The notes: generated from the sequence alone by a model not told the origin. A DNA stretch of 64,000 nucleotides from Paraburkholderia agricolaris (GCF_009455635.1 NZ_QPER01000002.1:2108001-2172000); one strand, 5' to 3'; positions 7,882-17,036 are shown, numbered from the stretch's first letter. Translations and numbers: made by a program.

Positions 7882-10803
7882 TCACTTTCGCCCCGTCGCG
7901 CCACGTAAGCGCGCCGCGAATTCACCGCGCCCCGCAAAGTAGGTCTGCACGATCCGCGAGATCACGCCGTTCGATCCCGGCAAAGCGGGCATCGCGTCGA
8001 ACTGCGGCAGCGTATGGTTCGCGTCCGCTTCCGCCGGATAGAGGCGCACGCGCACGTCGTACCACGCGGCCTGGCCCGTCACCGGGTCCGAGTTCGAGAG
8101 GCGCGCGGCCGCTTCGTCGCTGCCGGGTAACTCGTCGGTGATCAGGTGGTTGAGCAGAAAGCCGCGCTGCGATTCGTTCGCGCCGGCGCCGAGATTCCAC
8201 GCACCCGAGGCCTTGCCAATCGCATTCCAGGTCCACACCGTGCCCGGCTCGACGGTCTCGCTAAAGCGCGCCATGCAACGCACGCGCCCCCATTGCGATT
8301 CGGCGTAGATCCAGCTGCCGTCGGCGATGCCGTTTTCCGCCGCCATCAGCGGATTCATGTAGAGGTAGTTCTCGCCGTGAATCTGCCGCAACCACGCGTT
8401 CTGCGAATCCCACGAGTGATACATCGCCATCGGCCGCTGCGTCACCGCGGCAAGCGGAAAACGCGCGAGATCGGTGGAGTCGCTTTCGAGCGGCGCATAC
8501 CAGAACGGCAGCGGATCGAAATACTTCTCGACGCGTGCACGCAGGTGATCCGGCGGTTGCCTGCCGCTCGTGCGGCCTTGTGCGGCGAGCCTGAACTTCT
8601 GCATGACGTCGGAGTACAACTGGATCAGGATCGGTTCGCTGAATTTGCGGAAGCCGTTTTTTACCGCCCAGTCGAGATACGGTCCGTTGCAGTTGCGCAT
8701 GTACTGGAGCGTCTCCGGCAAGCGGTAATGAAACACGCAGTTGTTCTTTGCGTATTGTTCCCACTGCTGCGGATTCGGCTCGCCTACGAGCGCCTTGTCA
8801 CCGTCCTTGCCACGCCAGCCAATCAGAAAGCCCACGCCGGAATCAGGCGTCGTCGTGTGATTGATGATGAAGTCCGGGTAATCGCGAAAGCGCCGCGTGC
8901 CCTCGGCCGTGGTAAAGGCCGGAAACTTGAGGCGCGAAGCGAGTTCGATCAGCACCTCCTGGAACGGCTTGCATTCGCCCGTCGGCGGCACGACCGGCAC
9001 GCGCACGGAATCCACCGGGCCATCGAACTCCGAGATCGGCCGGTCGAGCATCGACATCGCGTCGTGCCGCTCGAGATAGGTGGTATCTGGCAGGATCAGA
9101 TCGGCGAACGCCGTCATCTCCGACTGGAACGCATCGCACACCACCAGGAACGGAATCTTGTACTCGCCATTCGCGTGCTTGTCGGCGAGCATCTCGCGCA
9201 CCTTCACCGTGTTCATCGACGAATTCCAGGCCATGTTGGCCATGAAAATCAGCAAGGTGTCGATGGGATACGGATCGCCGCGCCATGCATTGGTGATCAC
9301 GCTATGCATCAAGCCGTGAACGGCAAGCGGGTATTCCCAGGAGAACGCCTTGTCGATCCGCACCGGGCCGCCGTTTTCGTCGATGAACAGATCTTCCGGC
9401 GCGGCGGGCCAGCCGAGCGGCCCGGTGGCGAGCGGCGTGTTCGGCTTGACGGCGTCGGGACTGTTCGGCGGTTTGGCCGACGGCGGCACCGCGCGGGGGA
9501 ACGGCGATTTATGACGAAAACCGCCCGGGCAGTCGATTGTGCCGAGCATCGACATCAGCACCGCGAGCGCGCGGATCGACTGGAAGCCGTTGGAATGCGC
9601 GGCCAACCCGCGCATCGCGTGAAAGGCAACCGGGTTGCCGGTGACGGTCTCGTGCTTCTCGCCCCATGCGTCGGTCCAGGGGATCGGCAGCGTGATCCGG
9701 TGGTCGCGGCTCGTCTGGATCATTTCCGCGGCGAGGCGGCGAATCGTGTCGGCTGCAATGCCGGTGATCCCAGCAGCCCATTCGGGCGTGCAATCGGCCA
9801 CGCGTTCGCGCAGCAAGGCGAACGACGGCGTGACCGGCGTGCCGTCGTCAAGCGTATAGCGGCCCTCGAGTGCCGGGGTCACGCCAGCGGCATGGTGCGG
9901 CACGGCGCGCGCGGTCGCGGCATCCCACCAGAGATGATTTTGCGGAAACAGCGGATTGCCCACCGGCCGATCCGGGTCGCGCACAAACAGGCCGAAGTTT
10001 TCGCTGGCTTCGTCCAGGTCCACGAGTTCCGCCGCGTTGGTATAGCGCTGCACGAACTCATGATCCCAGGCGTCGGCGGCGATCAGTTCATGCAGGAACG
10101 CCATGAACAGTGCGCCGTCGGTGCCGGGCTTGATGGGCACCCACTCGTCGGCGATCGCGGCATAGCCGGTGCGAATCGGATTGATCGCGATGAAGCGGCC
10201 GCCCGCGCGCTTGAACTTCGAAATAGCGATCTTGAGCGGATTCGAATGATGATCTTCCGCCGTGCCGATCATGAAGAAGAGTTTGGCGCTGTCGAGATCC
10301 GGGCCGCCAAACTCCCAGAACGAGCCGCCGATCGTATAGATCATGCCGGCCGCCATGTTCGCCGAACAGAAGCCGCCATGGGCCGCGTAATTAGGCGTGC
10401 CGAACTGCTTGGCGAACAGGCCGGTGAGCGCCTGCATCTGGTCGCGGCCGGTGAACAGCGCAAATTTCTTTGGGTCCGTGGCGCGAATCGTCGCAAGACG
10501 CTTTTCGAGCACGTCGAACGCGACCTCCCACGACACCGGCTCGAACTGCGCGCTGCCCCGCTCCGCGCCCGCTTTGCGCATCAATGGCTGGGTCAGACGC
10601 GCGGGCGAGTACTGCTTCATGATGCCCGAGGCGCCTTTGGCGCAGATCACGCCCTGATTCAGCGGATGTTCGGGGTTGCCGTCGATATAGCGCACCTCGC
10701 CTTCACGCAAATGCACGCGAATGCCACAGCGGCAGGCACACATATAGCAGGTGGTCGTCTTGATTTCGAGCCGTTCGTCCTGCGTGCGGGCGTGGTGTTC
10801 CAT
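7882..10803 (-). CDS. soeA: Molybdopterin catalytic subunit, probable sulfite:quinone oxidoreductase SoeA
   Basis: The 973-residue protein is a DMSO-reductase-family enzyme binding bis-MGD and one N-terminal [4Fe-4S] cluster (CYMCACRCG near residue 19, fourth Cys in VICAKGASG near 52). The C-terminal half has the molydopterin-dinucleotide-binding domain (HSWDSQNAWLRQIHGENYLYMN, then NGIADGSWIYAE). The candidate Mo ligand is the Cys in HGGFCSANMAAG. There is no Tat signal, so catalysis is on the cytoplasmic side, as established for SoeABC and unlike DmsABC or PhsABC. Length, the TTTCYMCACRCGI start and the DmsC-type anchor match SoeA as I remember it. Sulfite oxidation to sulfate, with electrons to quinone, is therefore the best call; an arsenic, selenium or other oxyanion substrate cannot be excluded. 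Confidence 0.7.
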   Translation of the reverse strand: MEHHARTQDERLEIKTTTCYMCACRCGIRVHLREGEVRYIDGNPEHPLNQGVICAKGASGIMKQYSPARLTQPLMRKAGAERGSAQFEPVSWEVAFDVLEKRLATIRATDPKKFALFTGRDQMQALTGLFAKQFGTPNYAAHGGFCSANMAAGMIYTIGGSFWEFGGPDLDSAKLFFMIGTAEDHHSNPLKIAISKFKRAGGRFIAINPIRTGYAAIADEWVPIKPGTDGALFMAFLHELIAADAWDHEFVQRYTNAAELVDLDEASENFGLFVRDPDRPVGNPLFPQNHLWWDAATARAVPHHAAGVTPALEGRYTLDDGTPVTPSFALLRERVADCTPEWAAGITGIAADTIRRLAAEMIQTSRDHRITLPIPWTDAWGEKHETVTGNPVAFHAMRGLAAHSNGFQSIRALAVLMSMLGTIDCPGGFRHKSPFPRAVPPSAKPPNSPDAVKPNTPLATGPLGWPAAPEDLFIDENGGPVRIDKAFSWEYPLAVHGLMHSVITNAWRGDPYPIDTLLIFMANMAWNSSMNTVKVREMLADKHANGEYKIPFLVVCDAFQSEMTAFADLILPDTTYLERHDAMSMLDRPISEFDGPVDSVRVPVVPPTGECKPFQEVLIELASRLKFPAFTTAEGTRRFRDYPDFIINHTTTPDSGVGFLIGWRGKDGDKALVGEPNPQQWEQYAKNNCVFHYRLPETLQYMRNCNGPYLDWAVKNGFRKFSEPILIQLYSDVMQKFRLAAQGRTSGRQPPDHLRARVEKYFDPLPFWYAPLESDSTDLARFPLAAVTQRPMAMYHSWDSQNAWLRQIHGENYLYMNPLMAAENGIADGSWIYAESQWGRVRCMARFSETVEPGTVWTWNAIGKASGAWNLGAGANESQRGFLLNHLITDELPGSDEAAARLSNSDPVTGQAAWYDVRVRLYPAEADANHTLPQFDAMPALPGSNGVISRIVQTYFAGRGEFAARLRGATGRK

Positions 10804-10902
10804 ACGGGATCTCCGTCGCGGCTCCGGCTATGTCGAAGCGATGTGGGTTCGATACCGATCATCCTATTCGTCGCCGGCCCACAAGGGAAATCACGATTTA
10901 CG

Positions 10903-10957
10903 ACTGAAACTATCCGCTGTGCCGATAGTTTCAGTTTGCCTTCAGTTATATTCAGTT
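10903..10957. promoter_or_regulatory. Palindrome plus phased TTCAGTT repeats upstream of soeABC
   Basis: ACTGAAACTATC at 10903-10914 is perfectly repeated in inverted orientation at 10924-10935 with a 9-base spacer. Overlapping its right arm, TTCAGTT occurs three times in direct orientation at 10930-10936, 10941-10947 and 10951-10957, that is, every 10-11 bases. The array is 100-150 bases upstream of the soeA start and just downstream of the hydroxyacid dehydrogenase stop. There is no T tract, so an operator is more likely than a terminator. Confidence 0.55.
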
Positions 10958-10978
10958 GGCTTTGCTTGCCTTCGGCGC

Positions 10979-11911
10979 TCAGATCGGCGTCAAAACCGCC
11001 TCGCCTGCGAAATGGCGCGAGGCATTAGCGAGGAAATTGTCGACCGAAGCCGTGATCGCCTCCGGCGAGCGCCCGCCCACATGCGGCGTCAGGACGACGT
11101 TGTGTAACGCCAGCAAGGCTTCGGGCGGATGCGGCTCACTCTCGTAGACGTCCAGCGCCGCGCCGGCGATCGTGCCGGCCGTGAGCGCGCCGGCCAACGC
11201 GGCGGTATCCACCACGCTGCCGCGGGACACATTGACCACGAAGCCGTTCGGCCCAAGTGCGTCCAGCACCGCTTTGTCGATCAGATGACGCGTACCGGCG
11301 CCGCCGGGCGTCGCCACCAGCAGAAAATCGCACCATTGCGCGAGGTCCTGCACGCTGTCGAAATAGCGCAGCGCCGAGCCGTCGCGTGGTTTGCGGTTGT
11401 GGTAACCGATTTCCATCTCGAATCCGGCGCCGCGCCGCGCGATCTTCTCGCCGATATGGCCGAGCCCGACGATGCCGAGCCGCTTGCCGGACACGTTCGG
11501 GCGCATCGGCAAGGTGTCGCGCCAGGCGCCCTTGCGGGTAGCCTGATCGAGTTGCGGCACGTCGCGCACCACCGCGAGGAGTAACGCGAACGCGTGATCG
11601 GCCACGCAATGATCGTTGGTGCCGGCGCCACTGACGAGCACAATGCCGCGCGAGCGGGCGTGGTCGACGGCAAGGTTCTCATAGCCCGCGCCAAGCACGC
11701 TGACAAACTCCAGTTTCGGCAGCCGGTCGATTTCAGCGGCCGTCAGCCCGGTTGTGCCATTGGTCAGCACGGCGCGGATCGTCTCGCCATGCCCCGCGAT
11801 CGCGGCGGCCCGCGCCGTGGCATCGGGCGCATGGACGACGTCGAAGGCGGTCTCGACACTCGCGCGGCTTGCATCTTTCAAGGGAATCAAAACCAGCAGG
11901 GAAGGCTTCAT
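10979..11911 (-). CDS. D-2-hydroxyacid dehydrogenase (glyoxylate/hydroxypyruvate reductase-like)
   Basis: The 310-residue enzyme has the D-isomer-specific 2-hydroxyacid dehydrogenase architecture. A Rossmann motif GIVGLGHIGEKIARR lies near residue 146. The catalytic Arg is in NVSRGSVVD near 230, the Glu in ALDVYESEP near 259, and the His in LTPHVGGRS near 282. Such enzymes interconvert 2-ketoacids and D-2-hydroxyacids with NAD(P)H; a His/Asn/Arg residue pattern after the second beta strand (NRKP) suggests preference for NADPH, as in glyoxylate/hydroxypyruvate reductases. The gene is upstream of soeABC on the same strand, but the 175-base gap with an operator-like repeat argues for separate transcription. 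Confidence 0.88.
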   Translation of the reverse strand: MKPSLLVLIPLKDASRASVETAFDVVHAPDATARAAAIAGHGETIRAVLTNGTTGLTAAEIDRLPKLEFVSVLGAGYENLAVDHARSRGIVLVSGAGTNDHCVADHAFALLLAVVRDVPQLDQATRKGAWRDTLPMRPNVSGKRLGIVGLGHIGEKIARRGAGFEMEIGYHNRKPRDGSALRYFDSVQDLAQWCDFLLVATPGGAGTRHLIDKAVLDALGPNGFVVNVSRGSVVDTAALAGALTAGTIAGAALDVYESEPHPPEALLALHNVVLTPHVGGRSPEAITASVDNFLANASRHFAGEAVLTPI

Positions 11912-12246
11912 GACGGGCGTTTTTTCTTAAGGCGGTGATGGGCGGAAGACACGACGAGTGAGTGTAGCAAGCCGCGTGCAGCCCTGCTGGCGAGCAATCG
12001 TGAGCAATCGCAAACGATCGTGAGCGCCGTCGCGAACGGACGAAAAACGGACGAAAAAAACGGCCGAAAAACAACCGTGAGCGAAAAGTCCTGTTGCGAA
12101 CCTGCTGCCGCCAGGCCTAAAGTCCACCCGAGCCACGCCGTTATCTTCGTGAATGGACTGACGCAAATACCATGCGCCATGCGTCTTTCTTTTGAGCCCG
12201 ATCCAAGCCGCTTTAGAATAGCCTGAACGCCGACCACGGAAATCCC
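11912..12246. other. Divergent intergenic region with a short A-rich tandem repeat
   Basis: The 335-base gap between the divergent hydroxyacid dehydrogenase and diguanylate cyclase genes carries both promoters. At 12036-12071 the unit ACGGACGAAAA is repeated twice and followed by a degenerate copy ACGGCCGAAAA. At about 11990-12030 GATCGTGAGCGCC and GGCGAGCAATCGTGAGC form an imperfect dyad. No gene is supported here. Confidence 0.4.
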
Positions 12247-13779
12247 ATGCTGGACACCCCCCCGCGCGGCCCAGCGCCCGCTAACGACGACCCGCAGGAA
12301 GTCTCTCGCCCCGAAGGAAGTCCCCTTGAGGGATCCGGGGACGATTCCCAGATGTTCGAACTTGCGCCTGTGTCGCTATGGCTCGAAGACTTCAGCGGCG
12401 TGCGCACGCTATTCGACAGGTGGCGCACGCAAGGCGTGACTGACCTGCGCGCTCATTTTGCCGAGTATCCGGCGCTGGTCGCCGAATGCGCGCACAGCAT
12501 CCGCGTCATCAAGGTCAACCAGAAAACGCTGACGCAATTCGAGGCCGCGGATTTCGACGCGCTCACCAGCAATCTCGCCGCCGTGTTCCGCGACGACATG
12601 CTCAAGACTCATCTTGAAGAGCTGTGTCAGTTATGGGCCGGACAAACCCAGTTCACGAGCCAGACGGTCAACTACACGCTCGGCGGCCGGCGCCTGGATG
12701 TGCTGCTCAAGGGCGCCGTACTGCCCAGCCATGAAGACCGTTGGGACCGCGTGCTCGTTTCGGTCGAAGACATTACCGAACTCGAAGGCGCGCGGCATCG
12801 CGTGACACTTGCTGAACAATATGCGCGCGGCCTGTTCGAATATTCGCCGGTATCGCTGTGGGTGGAGGATTTCAGCGCGGTCAAGCGTCTGCTCGACGGA
12901 GCACGCTCGGCCGGCATCAGCGATTTTCGGGTGTTCACCGACGTGCATCCCGAGTTTGTCGAACGCTGCATGCAGGAAATTCACGTGCTCGACGTGAACC
13001 AGCACACCCTCGACATGTTCGGGGCGAAAAACAAAATAACGCTGCTGGCTCACCTGGCAGACGTGTTCCGCGACGACATGCGAGCACATTTCCGCGAACA
13101 GTTGCTCGACCTGTGGGACGGCAAGCTGTTTCAGCAGCGCGAAGTGCTCAATTACTCGCTCGACGGCAACGAGGTGCATGTACATCTGCAGTTTTCCGTT
13201 CTGCCGGGCCATGAGCACAACTGGGACCTGGTGCTGGTGGCCCTCACCGACATCACGGCGCGCAAGAAGGCCGAAGCGTACCTGGAGTTCCTCGGCAAGC
13301 ACGACGTACTGACCAAGCTGCGCAACCGCTCGTTCTACGTGGACGAACTGAACCGGCTGGAACGCAAGGGTCCATGGCCGGTGACGATCATCATGGCCGA
13401 TCTGAACGGCCTCAAACGCGTGAACGACCAGCTTGGCCATGCGGCCGGCGACGCCTTGCTGCGACGCGCCGGTGAAGTCCTCGCCAAGGCGATGGACGCG
13501 CCCTTTCATGCGGCGCGCATCGGCGGCGACGAGTTCGCGATCCTTCTGCCGGACACCGACGAGCGCGGCGGCGCCGCGATGGTCGATGCGATCCGCCAAC
13601 TGGTCGAACTGAACAACCAGTTTTATCCGGGTTCGCTGCTGAGTTTTTCGATGGGCGCGGCGACCTGTCAGCGCGGGGACCGGCTCGAAGCCGGTGTGCA
13701 ACGCGCCGATCTGCTGATGTATGAAGAAAAGCGCGCGCACTATGCGAACCTTCCGGCTGCGAACACGCCGGGCGACTGA
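12247..13779 (+). CDS. Diguanylate cyclase with two tandem PAS-like sensor domains
   Basis: The 510-residue protein ends in a GGDEF domain (DVLTKLRNRSFY, MADLNGLKRVND, IGGDEFAILLP near residue 425) that should make cyclic-di-GMP. The N-terminal 330 residues hold two copies of the same PAS-like module. Copy 1 (about 35-180) starts LAPVSLWLEDFSGV; copy 2 (about 196-340) starts YSPVSLWVEDFSAV; both contain VFRDDM and end in a DIT linker. The usual RxxD inhibitory site five residues before GGDEF is absent, so product feedback inhibition may be missing. There are no membrane segments, so it is a cytoplasmic sensor of unknown ligand. It is a single gene, followed by a hairpin. Confidence 0.9.
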   Translation: MLDTPPRGPAPANDDPQEVSRPEGSPLEGSGDDSQMFELAPVSLWLEDFSGVRTLFDRWRTQGVTDLRAHFAEYPALVAECAHSIRVIKVNQKTLTQFEAADFDALTSNLAAVFRDDMLKTHLEELCQLWAGQTQFTSQTVNYTLGGRRLDVLLKGAVLPSHEDRWDRVLVSVEDITELEGARHRVTLAEQYARGLFEYSPVSLWVEDFSAVKRLLDGARSAGISDFRVFTDVHPEFVERCMQEIHVLDVNQHTLDMFGAKNKITLLAHLADVFRDDMRAHFREQLLDLWDGKLFQQREVLNYSLDGNEVHVHLQFSVLPGHEHNWDLVLVALTDITARKKAEAYLEFLGKHDVLTKLRNRSFYVDELNRLERKGPWPVTIIMADLNGLKRVNDQLGHAAGDALLRRAGEVLAKAMDAPFHAARIGGDEFAILLPDTDERGGAAMVDAIRQLVELNNQFYPGSLLSFSMGAATCQRGDRLEAGVQRADLLMYEEKRAHYANLPAANTPGD

Positions 13780-13787
13780 CATTGCAG

Positions 13788-13812
13788 CGCGCCACACGTT
13801 GGCGCGGCGCGT
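13788..13812. terminator. Hairpin after the diguanylate cyclase gene
   Basis: CGCGCC at 13788-13793 pairs with GGCGCG at 13801-13806 across a 7-base loop and is followed by a short T-containing stretch. It lies nine bases after the diguanylate cyclase stop, where a terminator is expected. The T tract is weak. Confidence 0.4.
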
Positions 13813-13900
13813 TTCGATTATGAAAAGGCCGCGTTGCGGCAGCGGATTAGACGCTGCGCCAGACGCGCGGTTACAAGCTCGATCAGGCGATCTGCCCGGC

Positions 13901-14224
13901 TCAGCCTTTATCGGTCCGCAGTGCCTCGCCGTAGGTGCTGACGATCCGCCGATCCTGCTCCTCGACCGAAAACAGCTCCCATTCGAGCCCGTTCACGTCC
14001 TTGCTGCTCGAGTACCCTTCTACCGCATCGTCCTCGAAGCCGACGTGCCGAAGCTGCCCCGCTTTCTCCGGCATCTCGTTGATCGAGAAGTTGAGCAGAT
14101 CCGTGCGCCACATCGCGTAACGGCCAGGTACGACCGCCGTGGGCGGCTGATCGAGACGGCGGGTGTAATCTTCGACGGACGCGTCGAGGTTAGCGACGGC
14201 CAAAGCAATATGGAAACGTTTCAT
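13901..14224 (-). CDS. VOC (glyoxalase/dioxygenase) superfamily small protein
   Basis: The 107-residue protein opens with MKRFHIALAVANLDASVEDYTRRL, the first beta-alpha module of the vicinal oxygen chelate fold. It keeps a probable metal-ligand His at position 5, a later RHVGFE segment with another His, and a terminal Glu region (LEWELF). One VOC subunit usually has two such modules, so this would be a minimal subunit that acts as a dimer. The substrate is unknown. It is convergent with the diguanylate cyclase gene. Confidence 0.7.
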   Translation of the reverse strand: MKRFHIALAVANLDASVEDYTRRLDQPPTAVVPGRYAMWRTDLLNFSINEMPEKAGQLRHVGFEDDAVEGYSSSKDVNGLEWELFSVEEQDRRIVSTYGEALRTDKG

Positions 14225-14429
14225 AGCGGTTGTCCTGACAGTCAGGATGAGGATGAGGTGTTTTCATCGTATCGGCGAAGCACCGCCGTAACCAGTTGCG
14301 CAATCATCCCGGTATCGCCATTACCGGTTTGCGCTAAAACAGCTTGCCGCGCGCAAGATGAATGCGGCCAGACCAGGCTTCGCTATACTCACCGGCCTGT
14401 GCGTGCAGTGCAAACGAGGAGCGATTCTG

Positions 14430-14849
14430 ATGCTTTCCCACGTATTCGTCGGCATTTCGGATTTCGAGCGCGCGTTCGGCTTTTATAGCGTGCTGATGGA
14501 GACGTTAGAGCTGCGGCTCAAGTTCCGCGACAACGATACGTGCTGGGCCGGCTGGATGCCGGCCGGTGCGCCACGGCCCCTGTTCGTCATCAGCAGGCCC
14601 TACGACGGCCGGGCCGCCACCGCAGGCAACGGCCAGATGTTGGCGCTCCTCGCTAAAGACCGCGCCACGGTCGATCGAGCGCATGCTGTGGCGCTCGCTC
14701 ACGGCGGTGTCTGTGAAGGCCCACCGGGTTTGCGCCCTCACTATCACGCGGACTATTACGGCGCGTACTTTCGCGATCCCGACGGCAACAAGCTCTGTGT
14801 GTGTTGCCATGAGCCGGACCCGAACTCAAGCACGCAGGCCGCCCGCTAG
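14430..14849 (+). CDS. VOC family protein
   Basis: The 139-residue protein begins MLSHVFVGISDFERAFGFYS and ends with the characteristic DYYGAYFRDPDGNKLCVCCH, the signature of one bacterial VOC/glyoxalase-like family. Metal ligands are likely His4 and a Glu/His pair in the second half; the usual terminal Glu of the GN.IE motif is replaced by the LCVC segment. The ATG at 14430 follows GAGGAG. Its last four bases overlap the end of the convergent histidine kinase gene. The function is unknown, and the gene is probably independent of its neighbours. Confidence 0.78.
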   Translation: MLSHVFVGISDFERAFGFYSVLMETLELRLKFRDNDTCWAGWMPAGAPRPLFVISRPYDGRAATAGNGQMLALLAKDRATVDRAHAVALAHGGVCEGPPGLRPHYHADYYGAYFRDPDGNKLCVCCHEPDPNSSTQAAR

Positions 14850-16246
14850 ACACCTGGAAAGCGCAATTCGAAGCGCACCACGCCCGGCACCGGACACACC
14901 ACACGCGCCGTGCCGCCGTGCAGATGCATGATCGCCCTGACGATTGCGAGCCCCAGCCCGCTCGATTCGGTGAAAGCGCTGCGTGCTGCATCCGCGCGAT
15001 AGAAGCGATCGAACAGACGGTTCAGTTGCTCGTCAGGAATCGGCGCACCGTCGTTTTCCACCACCACCGTCGCGCCCCGTTCGTCCTGTGTGCCGCTCAA
15101 GCGCACCACCGTATTGTTCGCGCCGTATCGCACCGCGTTGACCACGAGATTGTTGATCGCGCGCCGGCACAGCATCGGATTGACCGACGCCATGCCCTGA
15201 GCGTCGACGGTAAAGCACATCCCGCGTTCGTCGGCGGGGCCTTCGAAATAGTCCGCAATCCTGACGAGTTCATCGCGCAGATCGACCGGCTCACGGTCGA
15301 TGGACAACGCGGCGTGGTCCGCGTGCGCGAGAAACAGGATGTTTTCCGCGATGTGGCTCAAGCGGCTCAGCTCTTCGAGATTCGATTCGAGCACTTGCTG
15401 ATATTCATCGGCGTCGCGCGATTTGGCGAGCGTCACCTGGGTCTGGCCGATCAAAGCGCCCACCGGCGTGCGAATTTCATGCGCCAGATCGGCGGAAAAC
15501 TGCGAGAGGCGCTGATAGCCGTCGGCAAGACGGTCAAGCATCGCGTTGAAAGCGTGCGTGAGCTGGCGGAGTTCGACCGGCGCAGCCTCACTGTCGAGCC
15601 GCACCGACAAACTTGCCGGACTGATCTGCGCTGCCCGCGTGGCGATCTCGCGCACCGGCCGGAAGGTTCGGCGCAGCACGTAGTACGCTAGCAGCGTCGC
15701 GGCCAGCATGCCGGTCAGCGTGGCCAGCACGATGCGATTGCGGTACGCGGCCAGCATCCGCACTTCCTGGGTCATGGGATGCGCGGCGATCACTTCGACC
15801 TCGCTACCGTCCTCGCGCGCCTTGACCGTGGCGATCGCCCAATGGACCGGCACGCCGTCGGGCAACAGGGTCTGGCGGATGTCCGGGAGCGTCGGCAAGC
15901 GATTCTGGACACCGGCCTGGAGGACCGGCACCGCAATGCCGGCAGGGTTCACGTCGATAAACGGTGCCTCGCCCGGACGGCGGAACAACAGCACGTCTTC
16001 CTCCGCGCCGAGCATGCTCTCGAACAGCACAGGCCGGTTCTTCAATTCGCTGACTGAGTAGAGATCGCGCACGATGCGGCTGAAATGCTCGACCCGGGCG
16101 GTAAGCACCACGTCAGCACGCTGCTCCAGCGACACCTGCGCGGAGTGATAGAAATACGCGCCCAATGTGCCGATCACCACGCATGCGATCGCGGCGAACA
16201 GCACCGTGGTGCGCGCGGTCAACGAACGGTCGGTCCACAGCTTCAT
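14846..16246 (-). CDS. Heavy-metal/oxidant-type sensor histidine kinase (CusS/IrlS/HprS-like)
   Basis: The 466-residue inner-membrane kinase has a first membrane helix at about residues 13-34, a periplasmic sensor of roughly 130 residues, a second helix at about 167-188, a HAMP segment, the phospho-acceptor box [13 protein letters not shown] near residue 255, an N box ([11 protein letters not shown]) and G boxes (SSGLGLAIV). It will phosphorylate the response regulator encoded just upstream. The start at 16246 overlaps the regulator stop by four bases (ATGA), showing translational coupling. The CusS/IrlS subfamily is recognised by the HAMP and core sequence. The ligand could be a metal or a reactive chlorine/oxygen species. 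Confidence 0.88.
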   Translation of the reverse strand: MKLWTDRSLTARTTVLFAAIACVVIGTLGAYFYHSAQVSLEQRADVVLTARVEHFSRIVRDLYSVSELKNRPVLFESMLGAEEDVLLFRRPGEAPFIDVNPAGIAVPVLQAGVQNRLPTLPDIRQTLLPDGVPVHWAIATVKAREDGSEVEVIAAHPMTQEVRMLAAYRNRIVLATLTGMLAATLLAYYVLRRTFRPVREIATRAAQISPASLSVRLDSEAAPVELRQLTHAFNAMLDRLADGYQRLSQFSADLAHEIRTPVGALIGQTQVTLAKSRDADEYQQVLESNLEELSRLSHIAENILFLAHADHAALSIDREPVDLRDELVRIADYFEGPADERGMCFTVDAQGMASVNPMLCRRAINNLVVNAVRYGANNTVVRLSGTQDERGATVVVENDGAPIPDEQLNRLFDRFYRADAARSAFTESSGLGLAIVRAIMHLHGGTARVVCPVPGVVRFELRFPGV

Positions 16247-16914
16247 GAGCCGTCGCCGAAGGTGTAGCCGATGCTGCGCACCGTATGAATCAGCTTCTTC
16301 TCGAACGGATGATCGACCTTCGCGCGCAGCCGTTTGATCGCGACGTCGACCACGTTGGTGTCGCTGTCGAAGTTCATGTCCCACACTTCCGAGGCGATCT
16401 GCGTTCGCGATAACGCTTCGCCCTGCCGGCGCACCAGCAGATGCAACAGCATGAATTCCTTGTTGGTCAGTGGAATCTCCACGCCTTCGCGCGTGACCTT
16501 GCGGCGCAGGACGTCGAGTTTGAGGTCGGCGATTTCGAACACGTCGTGCTCGCGGATCACGCCGCGGCGCAGCAGCGTGCGGATGCGCAACACCAGTTCG
16601 GTGAAGGAGAACGGTTTGACGAGGTAATCGTCGGCACCGAGTTCGAGGCCGCGAATGCGGTCGCTGACATGATCGCGCGCGGTCAGGAAAATGACCGGCA
16701 GATCGCGCCGCGCGCGCAGCGCACGCATGATCTCCCAGCCGTCGATGCCGGGCAGCATCACGTCCAGCACCACCAGGTCGTACGCATGTTCGAGCGCCAT
16801 GTGCAGGCCATCGGTGCCGGTGCGCGCGAGGTCGACCGCGTAGCCGCTTTCACGCAGCCCTTTTTTCAGGTAATCGCCGGTTTTCGGATCGTCTTCGATG
16901 ACGAGGATGCTCAT
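16243..16914 (-). CDS. OmpR-family response regulator (CusR/IrlR/HprR-like)
   Basis: The 223-residue regulator has a receiver domain with acidic pocket E7/D8/D9, phospho-acceptor Asp51 ([10 protein letters not shown]), Thr at LTARD and Lys at LVKPFS. This is followed by a winged-helix domain with the recognition region [15 protein letters not shown] and the terminal [11 protein letters not shown]. It belongs to the heavy-metal/oxidant regulator group. It should activate the divergent operon beginning at 17098, because a pair of TGTCA direct repeats lies in the shared 183-base promoter region. It is cotranscribed with the kinase gene. Confidence 0.9.
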   Translation of the reverse strand: MSILVIEDDPKTGDYLKKGLRESGYAVDLARTGTDGLHMALEHAYDLVVLDVMLPGIDGWEIMRALRARRDLPVIFLTARDHVSDRIRGLELGADDYLVKPFSFTELVLRIRTLLRRGVIREHDVFEIADLKLDVLRRKVTREGVEIPLTNKEFMLLHLLVRRQGEALSRTQIASEVWDMNFDSDTNVVDVAIKRLRAKVDHPFEKKLIHTVRSIGYTFGDGS

Positions 16915-17020
16915 GGTGCCTGGTTTCCGACCCGAGCGCCGCCATGGGCGCGGGTCATGAATATGGACGTGGGTATGGCGGCCATTCTACGTGGCCGCGC
17001 CGCGCCGTTCATTACGTTTT

Positions 17021-17036
17021 TGTCATCCGTCTGTCA
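17021..17036. promoter_or_regulatory. TGTCA direct repeats, candidate response-regulator site
   Basis: TGTCA occurs at 17021-17025 and 17032-17036, eleven bases apart, preceded by a T-rich stretch. This is the geometry of an OmpR-family dimer site. It is 62 bases before the start of the periplasmic protein gene and 107 bases from the response-regulator start, so it could control both directions. Confidence 0.5.

Noticed and set aside
10903..10935. Intrinsic terminator for the hydroxyacid dehydrogenase gene
   Set aside because: The palindrome is perfect, but no U tract follows it in the minus direction and it overlaps phased direct repeats, so an operator is more likely.
8146..11028. A 960-codon open frame on the strand opposite soeA
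   Set aside because: It is fully antisense to a well-supported molybdoenzyme gene and is Arg/His-rich without any recognisable domain. Long antisense frames are expected from the high G+C third positions.
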